A DNA stretch of 37,148 bases, from positions 1 to 37,148 of the forward strand of contig JBBRTW010000010.1 of the NCBI GenBank assembly GCA_038244055.1. Reading direction: 5' to 3'. A model generated the notes under the pieces. The model was not told the origin of the DNA, did no database searches, and was given only the letters and a program-made list of their open reading frames with translations. Positions 1 through 8,073 of this stretch are shown here, piece by piece (the stretch's first letter is position 1; each line of letters opens with the position of its first letter). A program made the translations under genes and the position numbers. Origin of the DNA: DASPKW01 sp038244055. Its GTDB lineage: Bacteria; Planctomycetota; Phycisphaerae; Tepidisphaerales; Tepidisphaeraceae.

Positions 1-485
1 ACCTCGATCACATCCGCCGAGGCCTGAAATATCCGCCGGGCGGCCGCCAGATCATCGGCCGATGCGTTTTTTCCCGGTGCGATCGCCACCATCCCCTCCC
101 CCACCAGCATCGGCGTGTTCGGCATCGCCCGCACCACCCGCCAGGCCTTCCCGCCCCCCAGATGTTTCTCGATCGACCCCGAGCGCACCCCGGCCGCGAT
201 GGAGATCACCAGCGCTGAAGGATCCAGCGCCGCCCCGATCCCGGCCAATACCTCGGCCATCTGATACGGCTTGACCGACAGCAGCAGCGCCTTGGCCTGC
301 CGCGCTGCCTCGGCATTCTCGCTCGTCACCGCCACCTTCAAATCCTTCGCAAATACCTCCCGCCGCGCCGCGCTGACATCGGCCGCGATCACCTGTCCCG
401 GCGCGCAGGCTCCGCTCTTCAAAAGCCCGCGCAAAATCGCCTCGGCCATCTGCCCGGCACCGATAATTCCCAACTCATATTGCAT
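1..485 (-). CDS. proC: Pyrroline-5-carboxylate reductase, 5' part (runs off the window)
   Basis: ProC reduces 1-pyrroline-5-carboxylate to L-proline with NAD(P)H in the cytoplasm, the last step of proline synthesis. Translating the minus strand from the ATG at 485 gives a Rossmann start (MQYELGIIGAGQMAEAIL, with GAGQMA as the nucleotide-binding loop). It is followed by LLSVKPYQM, VISIAAGV and RVVRAMPNTPMLVGEG, which are the characteristic ProC motifs in the right order. About 161 codons are present; the C-terminal dimerisation domain lies beyond position 1. It is downstream of the metal ATPase on the same strand, separated by 185 nt that hold two copies of a GC-rich repeat, so co-transcription is uncertain. 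The family call is secure. Confidence 0.93.
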   Translation of the reverse strand, partial: MQYELGIIGAGQMAEAILRGLLKSGACAPGQVIAADVSAARREVFAKDLKVAVTSENAEAARQAKALLLSVKPYQMAEVLAGIGAALDPSALVISIAAGVRSGSIEKHLGGGKAWRVVRAMPNTPMLVGEGMVAIAPGKNASADDLAAARRIFQASADVIE

Positions 486-533
486 CCGGGCGAGTGTAGC
501 AGGAATGGTGCGCCGATTCACCGACACCCGCTT

Positions 534-606
534 TACTCCCTCCTCTGTACTCGGGAGAGCCACCTTACTCCCTCTCCTGTACTCGGGAGAGGGCGGGGGT
601 GAGGGC
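534..606 (+). repeat. Dispersed palindromic repeat A: one full copy and one decayed copy in tandem
   Basis: The full copy is at 564-606. Its arms CCCTCTCC and GGAGAGGG are perfectly complementary around TGTACTCG, and it is followed by a G-rich tail GGCGGGGGTGAGGGC. A shortened, decayed copy (CTCCCTCCTCTGTACTCGGG and following bases) sits just upstream at about 534-560. The 43-nt full copy recurs without a mismatch, in inverted orientation, at 32383-32425, and a variant lies at 16522-16563. It separates proC from the ATPase gene. It could act as a transcript-end hairpin or be a REP-like passive repeat. Confidence 0.85.
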
Positions 607-670
607 TTCGCGCATTTCGCTGTCCGGCACAAATCTCTATGAGCACTCAATCAAATGCAGCCGGGTCAAA

Positions 671-3106
671 TCACTTCATCGGCTTATACACCAGCAATCG
701 CAACGAATTCAGCACCACCACCACAGTCGATCCCTCATGAAATAGCACCGCCATCCCCAGGTATGCATACCCCAGCGCCGCCAGCGGCGCTAGCACCGCG
801 ATCGTCCCCAGCGCGATGACCAGGTTCTGCTTGATGATCTTCCGCGAAAACCGCGACAGCCCGATCGCATCCGGCAGTTTGGCCAGATCATCGGCCATCA
901 GCGCCACATCCGCCGTCTCGATGGCCACATCCGTCCCCGCGCCGCCCATGGCGATGCCGACCGTCGCCGTCGCCAGCGCCGGGGCATCGTTGACGCCATC
1001 TCCAACCATCGCGATATAGCCATATTTATCGCGGAGGGTCTTGATCAGGTTGAGCTTGTCCTCGGGGAGCAGGCCGCCATGAAATTCGTCGATATGCACC
1101 TCTTTGGCGATGGCGGCCGCGACGGTCGCATTGTCGCCCGTGAGCATGATCGTGCGCTTCAGGCCCAGGCGTTTGAGGCGATCGATACTCTCGGCCGCAT
1201 TTTCGCGCGGGCGATCGGCCAGTGCGATCACGCCCGCCGCGCGGCCATCGACGGCGATCGCAACGGTCGTCTTGCCTTGCCCGCCCAGTCGCGCGACCGC
1301 GCTCCGAGCCTCTTCGAGACCGTTGCCCGAATCGCCCTGGCCGGCGGTCTTGCCATTACCATTCGACCCAGCCGGCGCTTCCAGCATCGACAAATGCCCC
1401 GCCATCACGCGCTTTCCATTCACGCGCCCGATCATCCCTTTGGCGGGAATCTGCTCCAGATCCTCGGCCGTCCATTTCGGACATTCGCGGGCATCCGATT
1501 CGCCCACAATCGCCTTGGCCAGTGGATGGCTGCTGCCGCGCTCTACGGCCGCCGCCAGCGCCAGGAGTTCGGCTTCGGGCATGCCATTGAACGTCACAAC
1601 ATCCGTAATCTCTGGCCGCCCGCGCGTCAGAGTCCCCGTCTTATCGAACGCCACCGCGCTCACCCGCCCGAGATTCTCCAGATGCGCCCCGCCTTTGACG
1701 AGCACGCCAAGCTTGGCCGCCCGCGCGATGCCGCTCAGCACCGCCGCCGGCGTTCCAATCGCCAGGGCGCAGGGTGAAGCGGCCGTCAAAAATGCCATAG
1801 ACCGGTAAAGCCACACGCCCCATTCGCCACTCTGATTGAACAGCCGCAAAATGAGCGGCATCAGCATCACCACCAGCGTCCCCAGCAGCACCAGCGGCAC
1901 ATATTTCTTCTCCACCTTCTCGGCGAACACCTGCGTCGGCGACTTGGTCGTCTGCGCCTCGTTCACCATCTTCACGATCTTGGCCAGCGTGCTGTCCCCC
2001 GCCAGCTTGGTCACGCCCGCCAGCAGCAGGCCCTCGCCATTGATCGTCCCCGCGAAGACCGGCTCGCCCACGACTTTTTCCACGGGCACCGATTCACCCG
2101 TGATGGGCGATTGATCGACGGCGGATGCCCCCGCCAAAACTTTCGCATCCGCCGGCACGCGCTCGAAGGGGCGAATGACGATCTTGTCGTTGAGCTTCAG
2201 ATCATCTACGCGCACCAAACGATCGTGCCCCTCGGCATCGCGCAGGGTCGCCGTATCGGGTGCGAGCTTGGCCAGCGCCGCGATCGCCCGCCGGGCCCGA
2301 TCCATCGCCATTTCTTCCCCCGCCCCGCCGAGGGCGAAGAGAAACAGCAGCAATGCGCCTTCCTCGAAATGCCCCAGTGAAGCCGCGCCGAACGCGGCCG
2401 CGAACATCAGCACGTCGATATCGAACTTGAACTGCCGCAGGATCGCCAGCGTGTCCAGGAACGTGTGCCAGCCACAGAGCAGGAACGCTCCGATCACCAG
2501 CGGCAGACGCAGCCCCTGCGGGCCGTGCAGCACATGGGTCAGGAATGCCCCCACCAGCATCAGGCCCCCAACCAGCGCCATGGCGAGCTGCCGGTGCTCC
2601 CGCGCCCGGAGGATCAGGCGCGTCAGGCCACTCGGCTTGGATTCCACGGCCGCCGTCGCCGGGCCGACGATCTTCAACCCCAGTTGATCCAGCTTCCGCA
2701 CCAGTTCCGGAAGGGCGCATTGCGAGCGGTCGAACTCCACGCGCAGGGTGCGCGATGCGAACGAGGCGCTGGCCGTCACCCCCGGCAGCTTGGAAAGCGC
2801 CGATTCGATCGTCTGCTCGCTCTTGGGTGAAACCATCCCCTGCACCGACAGCACCAGTTCCGCCCGATTGCCGCGCACGCACACGCCCGATTCGCGCAGA
2901 TCGCGCAGAAGATCGGTCAACGTCACCTGCCTTGGGTCGTAATCCAACTCGAGCGTGGCCAGTTCATCCGTGCCATCGCGGAGGATTTGAATGTCATGCA
3001 CCCCAGGAGACCGCGATAACCGCTCCCGCGCGCAGGCCACACATGCCTCGGCCCGGCCGGTATCCCCTTTGCACATCGATGGTAGTTCTAAACGCTGCGT
3101 TGCCAT
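671..3106 (-). CDS. Heavy-metal translocating P-type ATPase, P1B-4 (Co/Zn/Fe export) type
   Basis: An 811-aa inner-membrane pump that uses ATP to export a transition metal. Visible P-type motifs are TGES (about 336-339), the phosphorylated Asp in DKTGT (D488), SSHPLAKA and GDGVNDAPAL. The intramembrane metal motif is SPC (444-446) rather than CPC, and the last helix carries HEGST followed by NSLRLL. By family knowledge SPC plus HEG(G/S)T marks subgroup P1B-4, linked to Co2+, Zn2+ or Fe2+ export. Two HMA-like segments precede the membrane domain (about 5-75 and 82-148). The first keeps a displaced C-x-x-C (CVAC, 22-25) and the second has lost its cysteines. The start ATG at 3106 has only a weak ribosome site. 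Metal specificity is inferred from motifs only. Confidence 0.93.
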   Translation of the reverse strand: MATQRLELPSMCKGDTGRAEACVACARERLSRSPGVHDIQILRDGTDELATLELDYDPRQVTLTDLLRDLRESGVCVRGNRAELVLSVQGMVSPKSEQTIESALSKLPGVTASASFASRTLRVEFDRSQCALPELVRKLDQLGLKIVGPATAAVESKPSGLTRLILRAREHRQLAMALVGGLMLVGAFLTHVLHGPQGLRLPLVIGAFLLCGWHTFLDTLAILRQFKFDIDVLMFAAAFGAASLGHFEEGALLLFLFALGGAGEEMAMDRARRAIAALAKLAPDTATLRDAEGHDRLVRVDDLKLNDKIVIRPFERVPADAKVLAGASAVDQSPITGESVPVEKVVGEPVFAGTINGEGLLLAGVTKLAGDSTLAKIVKMVNEAQTTKSPTQVFAEKVEKKYVPLVLLGTLVVMLMPLILRLFNQSGEWGVWLYRSMAFLTAASPCALAIGTPAAVLSGIARAAKLGVLVKGGAHLENLGRVSAVAFDKTGTLTRGRPEITDVVTFNGMPEAELLALAAAVERGSSHPLAKAIVGESDARECPKWTAEDLEQIPAKGMIGRVNGKRVMAGHLSMLEAPAGSNGNGKTAGQGDSGNGLEEARSAVARLGGQGKTTVAIAVDGRAAGVIALADRPRENAAESIDRLKRLGLKRTIMLTGDNATVAAAIAKEVHIDEFHGGLLPEDKLNLIKTLRDKYGYIAMVGDGVNDAPALATATVGIAMGGAGTDVAIETADVALMADDLAKLPDAIGLSRFSRKIIKQNLVIALGTIAVLAPLAALGYAYLGMAVLFHEGSTVVVVLNSLRLLVYKPMK

Positions 3107-3243
3107 TGTTGCCTATCTTATCCAGTGGTTGTCGTACTCGTCGGCGATTTTCCGGGGATTGTTGCAGAAAGGCCAAGTGAGATGGAGACTCAGCCAACCA
3201 ATCGCACTTGCCGTGTCCGCTTTGTCCGGGTTAGCATCGCCCC

Positions 3244-3696
3244 ATGAGGAAAATTCCCTGGCTTTTGCCTTCGCTGCTCCCCGGCCTGCTGCTACTGGCC
3301 GGCGGCTGTTCCAGTTTCGACGGCGCTTATGAAAAGGCGATGAAAGAGCCTATACCGGCCGGCAGCGTCGAAGGGCCGTGGCAAGGGACATGGAAGAGCG
3401 AGAACGGCCACGGCGGCGACCGCCTCCGCGCTATCGTCAGCAAAACCGGCCCGCAAAAGTATCACATCTGGTTCCGCGCCAAATTCTGGGCGATTTTCGA
3501 GGCCAGCCAGGAAGTCGATTTCACCGCCGCCAATGATTCAACCCCCGTCAAAGCCAGCGGCGATGAAGACCTCGGATCGCTGGCCGGCGGCATCTACCAT
3601 TACGATGCGCTCATCACTCCAGCAGCCCTCGATGCAACCTACCAATCCAAGTACGACCACGGCGAGTTCCACCTGAAACGAGAACCCACCCCGTGA
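3244..3696 (+). CDS. Small predicted lipoprotein of unknown function
   Basis: A 150-aa protein with a lipoprotein signal peptide: positively charged start MRK, a hydrophobic stretch, and the lipobox LAGGC with the acylated Cys at residue 22, then SS. The mature part is short and mostly beta-like (GPWQGTWKSENGHGGDRLRAIV; KYHIWFRAKFW), suggesting a compact single domain facing the periplasm. I do not recognise a named family. The stop codon TGA at 3694-3696 lies inside the first unit of the 52-bp tandem repeat that follows, so the gene ends exactly where the array begins. It is divergent from the ATPase gene, with 137 nt between the two starts. Confidence 0.75.
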   Translation: MRKIPWLLPSLLPGLLLLAGGCSSFDGAYEKAMKEPIPAGSVEGPWQGTWKSENGHGGDRLRAIVSKTGPQKYHIWFRAKFWAIFEASQEVDFTAANDSTPVKASGDEDLGSLAGGIYHYDALITPAALDATYQSKYDHGEFHLKREPTP

Positions 3697-4055
3697 CACG
3701 GGCGTCCCGCCCGTGCGAACCACCCCACATTTATTACCGTCCAAGTGACTCGCGCGTCCCGCCCGTGCGAACCACCCCACATTTATTACCGTCCAAGTGA
3801 CACGCGCGTCTCGCCCGTGCGATTTGCCCTCCAATTGATACCGTCCAAGTGACCCGCGCGCCCCGCCCATGCGTACCACCCTCCATTTGATACCATTCAA
3901 GTGACACGGGCGTCCCGCCCGTGCGAACCACCCTCCAATTGATACCGTCCAAGTGACACCGGCGTCCCGCCCGTGCGAACCACCCCACATTTATTACCGT
4001 CCAAGTGACACGCGCGTCCCGCCCGTGCGAGTCGCCCTCCAATTGATACCGTCAA
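3693..4055. repeat. Seven-copy 52-bp tandem repeat filling the gap between convergent genes
   Basis: Seven units begin at 3693, 3745, 3797, 3849, 3901, 3953 and 4005; the last lacks one base. Each starts GTGAC and contains a GC palindrome. In unit 1 this is CACGGGCG-TCC-CGCCCGTG, with perfect 8-bp arms; in other units one arm is altered. The 3' half occurs in two forms, one with CCCCACATTTATTACC (units 1, 2, 6) and one with CCCTCCAATTGATACC (units 3, 4, 5, 7, with small changes). The GTGAC of unit 1 includes the lipoprotein stop codon, and the end of unit 7 includes the stop codon of the CLC gene on the other strand. This covers the whole 355-nt gap; no gene is supported in it. Confidence 0.95.
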
Positions 4056-5911
4056 GATTTCGCGCGGACGACGCCCCGCGAATCCCAACCCGCCGACATC
4101 GATTCCGATTCGCTGAGCCGAGTTCGGTGCGCCTTGAGCAGATCGCTGCGCGTGACGATGCCCACCAGTTGCCGGCTCGCCCGCGATAGCACCGGCAGGC
4201 GGCCGATGTCGTGCCGCACCATGTGGTCCGCCGCATCGCGCAGGGTGAGGTCTTCATAGACAAAACTCGGCGCTCGCCGGATCAACTCGCCGACCAGTGT
4301 CTGATCGGATGTTTCGGTATCCAGCAGATTGCGCCGGGTCAATACGCCCACCAGCACCCCGGCCGTATCGAGAACCGGAAAACCCTGGTGGGTCGTCCCG
4401 GCCGCGCGGCTCGCGATCCAGTGGCGAACGTTCTGGAGCGTATCGATCGTTTTCAGCGTGATCACGCCCGGGCTCATCACGCTGCGGACCAGGATTTGAT
4501 CGAGGAAGTCGGCCGCATATTCCGCGGGAACGCGCACGCCGCGCCGGGCGATCTTCTCGGTCATGATCGAATGCCGCATGGTCAGGCAGGAGACGAGATA
4601 CGCCGCCGCGCAGCCCCCCAGCAGCGGCAGCAAGCCGATCGGCTGCAGCGTGGTCTCAAAGGCGAAAACCGCGCTGGCGAGAAGCGCCCGCGATGCGCCG
4701 GCGAACATGGCCGCCATTCCCACCAGCGCCGCCAGGCGGGGATCGAGATGCGCGCCGGGGATCAGGTACGCCGCGCCCGCGCCGAGAACGGCACCGATGC
4801 CGCCGCCGATGGTGAAGAGCGGCGCGAGCGTTCCGCCCGATGTTCCGCTGCCCAGCGAGATCGACCAGGAGATGAATTTGAGGATGACAAACAGGAGGAT
4901 CGACCCCACCGCGACCTCGTGATGCGAGACAAACCCCGCGATGTTGTCGTAACCCACCCCCATCGTCCGCGGTGCGAAGTAGCCGACGATGCCCACCGCC
5001 AGCCCGCCGATGGCCGGCCACCACATCCAGTGGATCGGCAGGTGATCGAAGGCATCTTCGATGGCGTAGACCGCGCGGGTGACGATCGTCGCGAAGAGGC
5101 CCATGATCGCGCCGATGAGGATGTAGATCGACATCGCCGCGCCGCTCTGCGGCTCGAGCAGCGGCATCGCGAACATCGGAAATGGATCGCCGAAGGCCAT
5201 GCGCGTCGCTGCCGCCGCCGCCGCGGCCAGCGCCACCGGGATGATCGACCGCGCCCGGTATTCGAATAACAGCAACTCCACCGCCAGCAGAACGGCCGAC
5301 ACCGGGCTGCCGAATGTGGCCGCCATTCCCGCGGCCGCGCCGGCCGCCAGGAGCGTCTTCCGCTCGGCGGCGGTGGTGCGGATGATCTGCCCGATGAACG
5401 AGCCCATCGCCCCGCCCGTGGCGATGATCGGGCCCTCCGCCCCGAAGGGCCCGCCCGTGCCGATGGCGATCGCGGCCGAGATGGGCTTGAGAAGCGTCAT
5501 CCGCGCCGGCACCCGGCTTTGGTTGAGAAGCACCTGCTCCATCGCCTCCGGGATGCCATGCCCGCGAATCGCCTTCGATCCGTAACGGGCCATGATCCCG
5601 ACAATCACACCCCCGATCACCGGGATGAAGATCACCCACGCGCCGAGTCGTTGTGTCGAAGGCTGGGCCGGTCCCGATGAAAATCGGCCATAGAACGCGA
5701 GATTGGTCACAATGGCGATGAGGTGCTGCAGCAGTTGCGCGACGCCTCCCGCGATGATCGCCAGCGCGATCGCCAGGATGCAGATATAGACCACCCGCCC
5801 ATCGACCAGCGCCGCCCGGGTCGGAACCTCCGCCTGCTCCAGCATCGGCCCCATGGAGATGGACACGGGCAGGCCATCGGTGGTGGAGGCGCGTTCAACT
5901 TCATGTTCCAT
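4052..5911 (-). CDS. CLC-family chloride channel/transporter with C-terminal CBS pair
   Basis: A 619-aa membrane protein of the voltage-gated chloride channel family. Selectivity-filter motifs are present: GHGIPE (117-122), GPFGAEGP with the gating glutamate at about 159, and GTSGGTLAP (356-364). Two CBS domains follow (about 477-535 and 540-600), which in this family bind nucleotides and adjust gating. Aligned by eye with E. coli ClC-ec1, the intracellular proton glutamate (E203) corresponds to Leu in AVELLL, which is channel-like rather than exchanger-like. The ATG at 5911 overlaps the last 11 nt of the marR gene and is preceded by AAGGAAAG. A longer reading frame reaching 6070 would run through marR and is rejected. 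Its stop codon lies inside the 52-bp repeat array. Confidence 0.92.
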   Translation of the reverse strand: MEHEVERASTTDGLPVSISMGPMLEQAEVPTRAALVDGRVVYICILAIALAIIAGGVAQLLQHLIAIVTNLAFYGRFSSGPAQPSTQRLGAWVIFIPVIGGVIVGIMARYGSKAIRGHGIPEAMEQVLLNQSRVPARMTLLKPISAAIAIGTGGPFGAEGPIIATGGAMGSFIGQIIRTTAAERKTLLAAGAAAGMAATFGSPVSAVLLAVELLLFEYRARSIIPVALAAAAAAATRMAFGDPFPMFAMPLLEPQSGAAMSIYILIGAIMGLFATIVTRAVYAIEDAFDHLPIHWMWWPAIGGLAVGIVGYFAPRTMGVGYDNIAGFVSHHEVAVGSILLFVILKFISWSISLGSGTSGGTLAPLFTIGGGIGAVLGAGAAYLIPGAHLDPRLAALVGMAAMFAGASRALLASAVFAFETTLQPIGLLPLLGGCAAAYLVSCLTMRHSIMTEKIARRGVRVPAEYAADFLDQILVRSVMSPGVITLKTIDTLQNVRHWIASRAAGTTHQGFPVLDTAGVLVGVLTRRNLLDTETSDQTLVGELIRRAPSFVYEDLTLRDAADHMVRHDIGRLPVLSRASRQLVGIVTRSDLLKAHRTRLSESESMSAGWDSRGVVRAKS

Positions 5912-6464
5912 TGCGAGGCTTCTTTCCTTGTGCTGACTGCGGTTTTGCTGCGGTTTGCGATTCGAAGAACATTTCGGCCTGCTGCGTCGATAGCCCGGCC
6001 AATTCCACCAGTTGATCCAGCAGCCCGGCCAGTTGGATACGGTCCGATTCGGGCATCCTGGAGAAGCCATCGATCAAGCCTTCCTGGGCCGCTTTGGGCG
6101 ACTTGCGGAGGATTGCCAGGCCCGCCGGTGTGGCGGAAAGCTCGAGGCGACGGGCATCGCCGGCCGAGCGCCTGCGGGAAACCAGGCCCTGCTGAACCAG
6201 CCGCGCCGCGACGACCGACACCGAGCTCTGGTGCGTCAGGGTCTGATCGGCCAGTTCGTTGACCGACAATCCCCGATTCCTGCTGGCCGCGAGTTTCTGA
6301 AGCACGAAAAGCTGAGCGCCGCTCAAGCCCGTGCGGCTTTGCGCGGCTCGCGAGGAGATGCGCAGCGCCTGGACGATCCTTCGGAAATGATCGAGCACGC
6401 GCTGTGCCGGAGCCGTTGCGCGGCGCGGGCCGGTTCGTGATTTGGATTGTTCAGGCGGGTTCAT
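5901..6464 (-). CDS. MarR-family transcriptional regulator
   Basis: A 187-aa winged-helix DNA-binding protein that probably binds as a dimer. The core runs from about residue 25 to 150: LSGAQLFVLQKLA, then the recognition region LSVNELADQTLTHQSSVSVVAARLVQQGLV and the wing SRRRSAGDARRLELSATPAG, all typical of MarR. The ends are basic and low complexity. It is the first gene of a two-gene minus-strand unit with the CLC gene, which starts inside it. This suggests that it controls chloride/proton transport or at least is made in fixed ratio with it. The start ATG at 6464 lies within the divergent promoter region, where a short inverted repeat offers a candidate operator. The inducing ligand cannot be told from sequence. 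Confidence 0.9.
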   Translation of the reverse strand: MNPPEQSKSRTGPRRATAPAQRVLDHFRRIVQALRISSRAAQSRTGLSGAQLFVLQKLAASRNRGLSVNELADQTLTHQSSVSVVAARLVQQGLVSRRRSAGDARRLELSATPAGLAILRKSPKAAQEGLIDGFSRMPESDRIQLAGLLDQLVELAGLSTQQAEMFFESQTAAKPQSAQGKKPRNGT

Positions 6465-6493
6465 TGTTCAAAACGTATGGTATCCCATATAAT
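6464..6493 (+). promoter_or_regulatory. Candidate sigma70 promoter with overlapping MarR-type operator
   Basis: A perfect -10 hexamer TATAAT lies at 6488-6493. TTGTTC at 6464-6469 is a fair -35 with an 18-nt spacer. The inverted repeat TATGG-TATC-CCATA at 6476-6489 fills the spacer and touches the -10 box, where a dimeric repressor would block transcription. It lies immediately upstream of the marR start on the other strand, the usual place for autoregulation. The operator role is inferred. Confidence 0.5.
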
Positions 6494-6537
6494 TCGGCCG
6501 GATCATATCGTCCGCCCGCGCAAAGCGAAAGAGGGCA

Positions 6538-6564
6538 ATGTTTGTTACCATTCGCAGATCGTGA
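6538..6564 (+). CDS. Possible 8-codon leader peptide coupled to the next gene
   Basis: ATG at 6538 follows a good ribosome site (AAAGAGGG) and encodes MFVTIRRS, then TGA at 6562-6564. The stop overlaps the GTG start of the PEP-CTERM protein gene at 6561 (GTGA). The downstream GTG has no ribosome site of its own, so translation through this short frame could deliver ribosomes to it. It may be only a chance ORF. Confidence 0.3.
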   Translation: MFVTIRRS

Positions 6565-8051
6565 AACGGCTGACAGGAAAATCATCCCGATTCGCACAAT
6601 GCCTGCTGGCCCTTGCCGCGGCGTTCTGGACCGCCGCCGCGCCGGCGGATGTGCTCGATGACATCGGCTACACCGCGCTGGCGGCGCGCATCTCCCTCTC
6701 CGGCGGCGGCGGGGGCGGAATTCCGGTCGCCCAGGTCGAAGGGCTGCCGGCCGGCTCATCCGCTTACGCGCCCGATCTCACCGCGCCGGCTTTGGCGGGC
6801 AAGACGTTCACGCTCATGTCCGGCAATTCTGGAGTCAGTCCGCACGCCGGGCTGGTGGCCGGGTCGTACTATGGCTCGGGCAGCCCGGGCAGGGGGGTGA
6901 CGAAGATTTCGCTCTACTCCTCCAACGGGCTGTTCGACAACGTCCTGAAAGTCGGGCAGACCACGCAAGCGCCGGCGGCCATTTCGGGGATGGTGGTGAA
7001 CAACAGTTGGGTCGCCAGTTATGCTAAAGAGGCCAACAACATCGATGCCGTGCGGCGCTTCGATGACCAGATCAACCGCGATGATCTGCTGGCCTTCACC
7101 GCCGTGGACAACACGCCCACCACCGGTTTCCCCAAGCTTCTGGCCAGCAGTTACAACACGATGACGGTCGGGAATCTCACCGGCTCGGCCGGGCCGGTGC
7201 TGTTCGATGGGGTTTCGCGGATCAAGCCGGATATCGCGGTCAATACCGGGCAGACCAGCGTGTCCTGTGCGCTGGCGGCCGGTTCGGGGGCGCTGCTGCG
7301 CTCGCAAGCCGGCCGGCATCATCTGGGGGCGAGCGAACTGGCGATCAAGACGATCATGATGGCCGGCGCGCAGCGCGGCGCAAGCTGGAAGCGCGGCGGG
7401 CCAAGCGGGAAGGACAACGCCACCGCGCCGCTGGATTTTCAACAGGGGGCCGGCCTGCTCCGCGTCGACCGCGCCAACGATATCCTCCTGGCCGGCCAGC
7501 AATCCGTTGAAGCCGCGATCCGCCCGGCGGCCGGCTGGGATTACGCCCGCGTGGCCCGCACGAGCAATGACGCGGCCTATCAATTCCATCTCAGTCAGGC
7601 GGTTCCCGAATGGTCCGCCATCCTCGGCTGGAACCGCACCATCGCCGGCCTGCATAACGGAAAATACGACTCGACCCCGAACCTCGCCGATTTCGCGCTC
7701 TCCCTCCTGCAACTCCGCCGCGGCCGCTATCGCGATTATTTCACCTGCGATGCCCCGGGCGGAAATGTGGAATCGCTGACCCTGACCAATCTGCCGGCCG
7801 GGGATTACGAGATGGTGCTGGAGGCGAATGTGCGCTCCTATTACGCCCTGGCGTGGTACGCCGGAACCGATTCCGCCGGCGGCGTCGCGGCCGCCGTTCC
7901 CATGGTCGCGCGGGCGAGCGTGGACTCATCGCCGATGGAGATGACGGGGCAGGGTTTGACTGTGATGAGTGTCCCCGAGCCGCCGTTATTACTGATGGGG
8001 ATTCCGATATTTGCACTGTTCTGCTACTGGCGTCCGGAGCGGGGGAAATGA
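6561..8051 (+). CDS. PEP-CTERM-anchored subtilase (S8)-like secreted protein with altered triad
   Basis: About 496 aa from the GTG at 6561. Upstream in-frame ATGs would overlap marR and place the signal peptide internally. A signal peptide (KRLTGKSSRF, then LLALAAAFW, cut near APA-DV) is followed by a region whose order matches S8 subtilases. IPVAQVEG stands where the Asp motif should be, then SPHAGLVAG (His motif), VVNNSW, FTAVDNTP (oxyanion Asn position), and RIKPDIAVNTGQTSVSCALA with LAAGSGALL (Ser motif). GAGLLRVDRAND then matches the usual end of the fold. The catalytic Asp is Glu by this alignment. The C-terminus is VPEPPLLLMG, a hydrophobic helix and a basic tail, i.e. a PEP-CTERM exosortase sorting signal. 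It may be a weak or inactive protease or a binding protein. Confidence 0.72.
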   Translation: MKRLTGKSSRFAQCLLALAAAFWTAAAPADVLDDIGYTALAARISLSGGGGGGIPVAQVEGLPAGSSAYAPDLTAPALAGKTFTLMSGNSGVSPHAGLVAGSYYGSGSPGRGVTKISLYSSNGLFDNVLKVGQTTQAPAAISGMVVNNSWVASYAKEANNIDAVRRFDDQINRDDLLAFTAVDNTPTTGFPKLLASSYNTMTVGNLTGSAGPVLFDGVSRIKPDIAVNTGQTSVSCALAAGSGALLRSQAGRHHLGASELAIKTIMMAGAQRGASWKRGGPSGKDNATAPLDFQQGAGLLRVDRANDILLAGQQSVEAAIRPAAGWDYARVARTSNDAAYQFHLSQAVPEWSAILGWNRTIAGLHNGKYDSTPNLADFALSLLQLRRGRYRDYFTCDAPGGNVESLTLTNLPAGDYEMVLEANVRSYYALAWYAGTDSAGGVAAAVPMVARASVDSSPMEMTGQGLTVMSVPEPPLLLMGIPIFALFCYWRPERGK

Positions 8052-8073
8052 TCGGGTGGGATGCGCCCCTATG

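Noticed and set aside
1079..1808. Long plus-strand frames opposite the metal ATPase
   Set aside because: They are antisense shadows of a clearly conserved P-type ATPase.
3693..4055. CRISPR array
   Set aside because: The 52-bp units are contiguous and similar along their whole length; there are no unique spacers and no cas genes nearby.
3538..4263. Several minus-strand frames translating as repeated SHGRDARVTWTV-like peptides
   Set aside because: They are translations of the 52-bp tandem repeat. The peptides follow the repeat period and have no ribosome site.
4656..5639. Minus-strand frame inside the CLC gene
   Set aside because: It is a shifted frame rich in Arg, Gly and His, typical of out-of-frame high-GC coding sequence.
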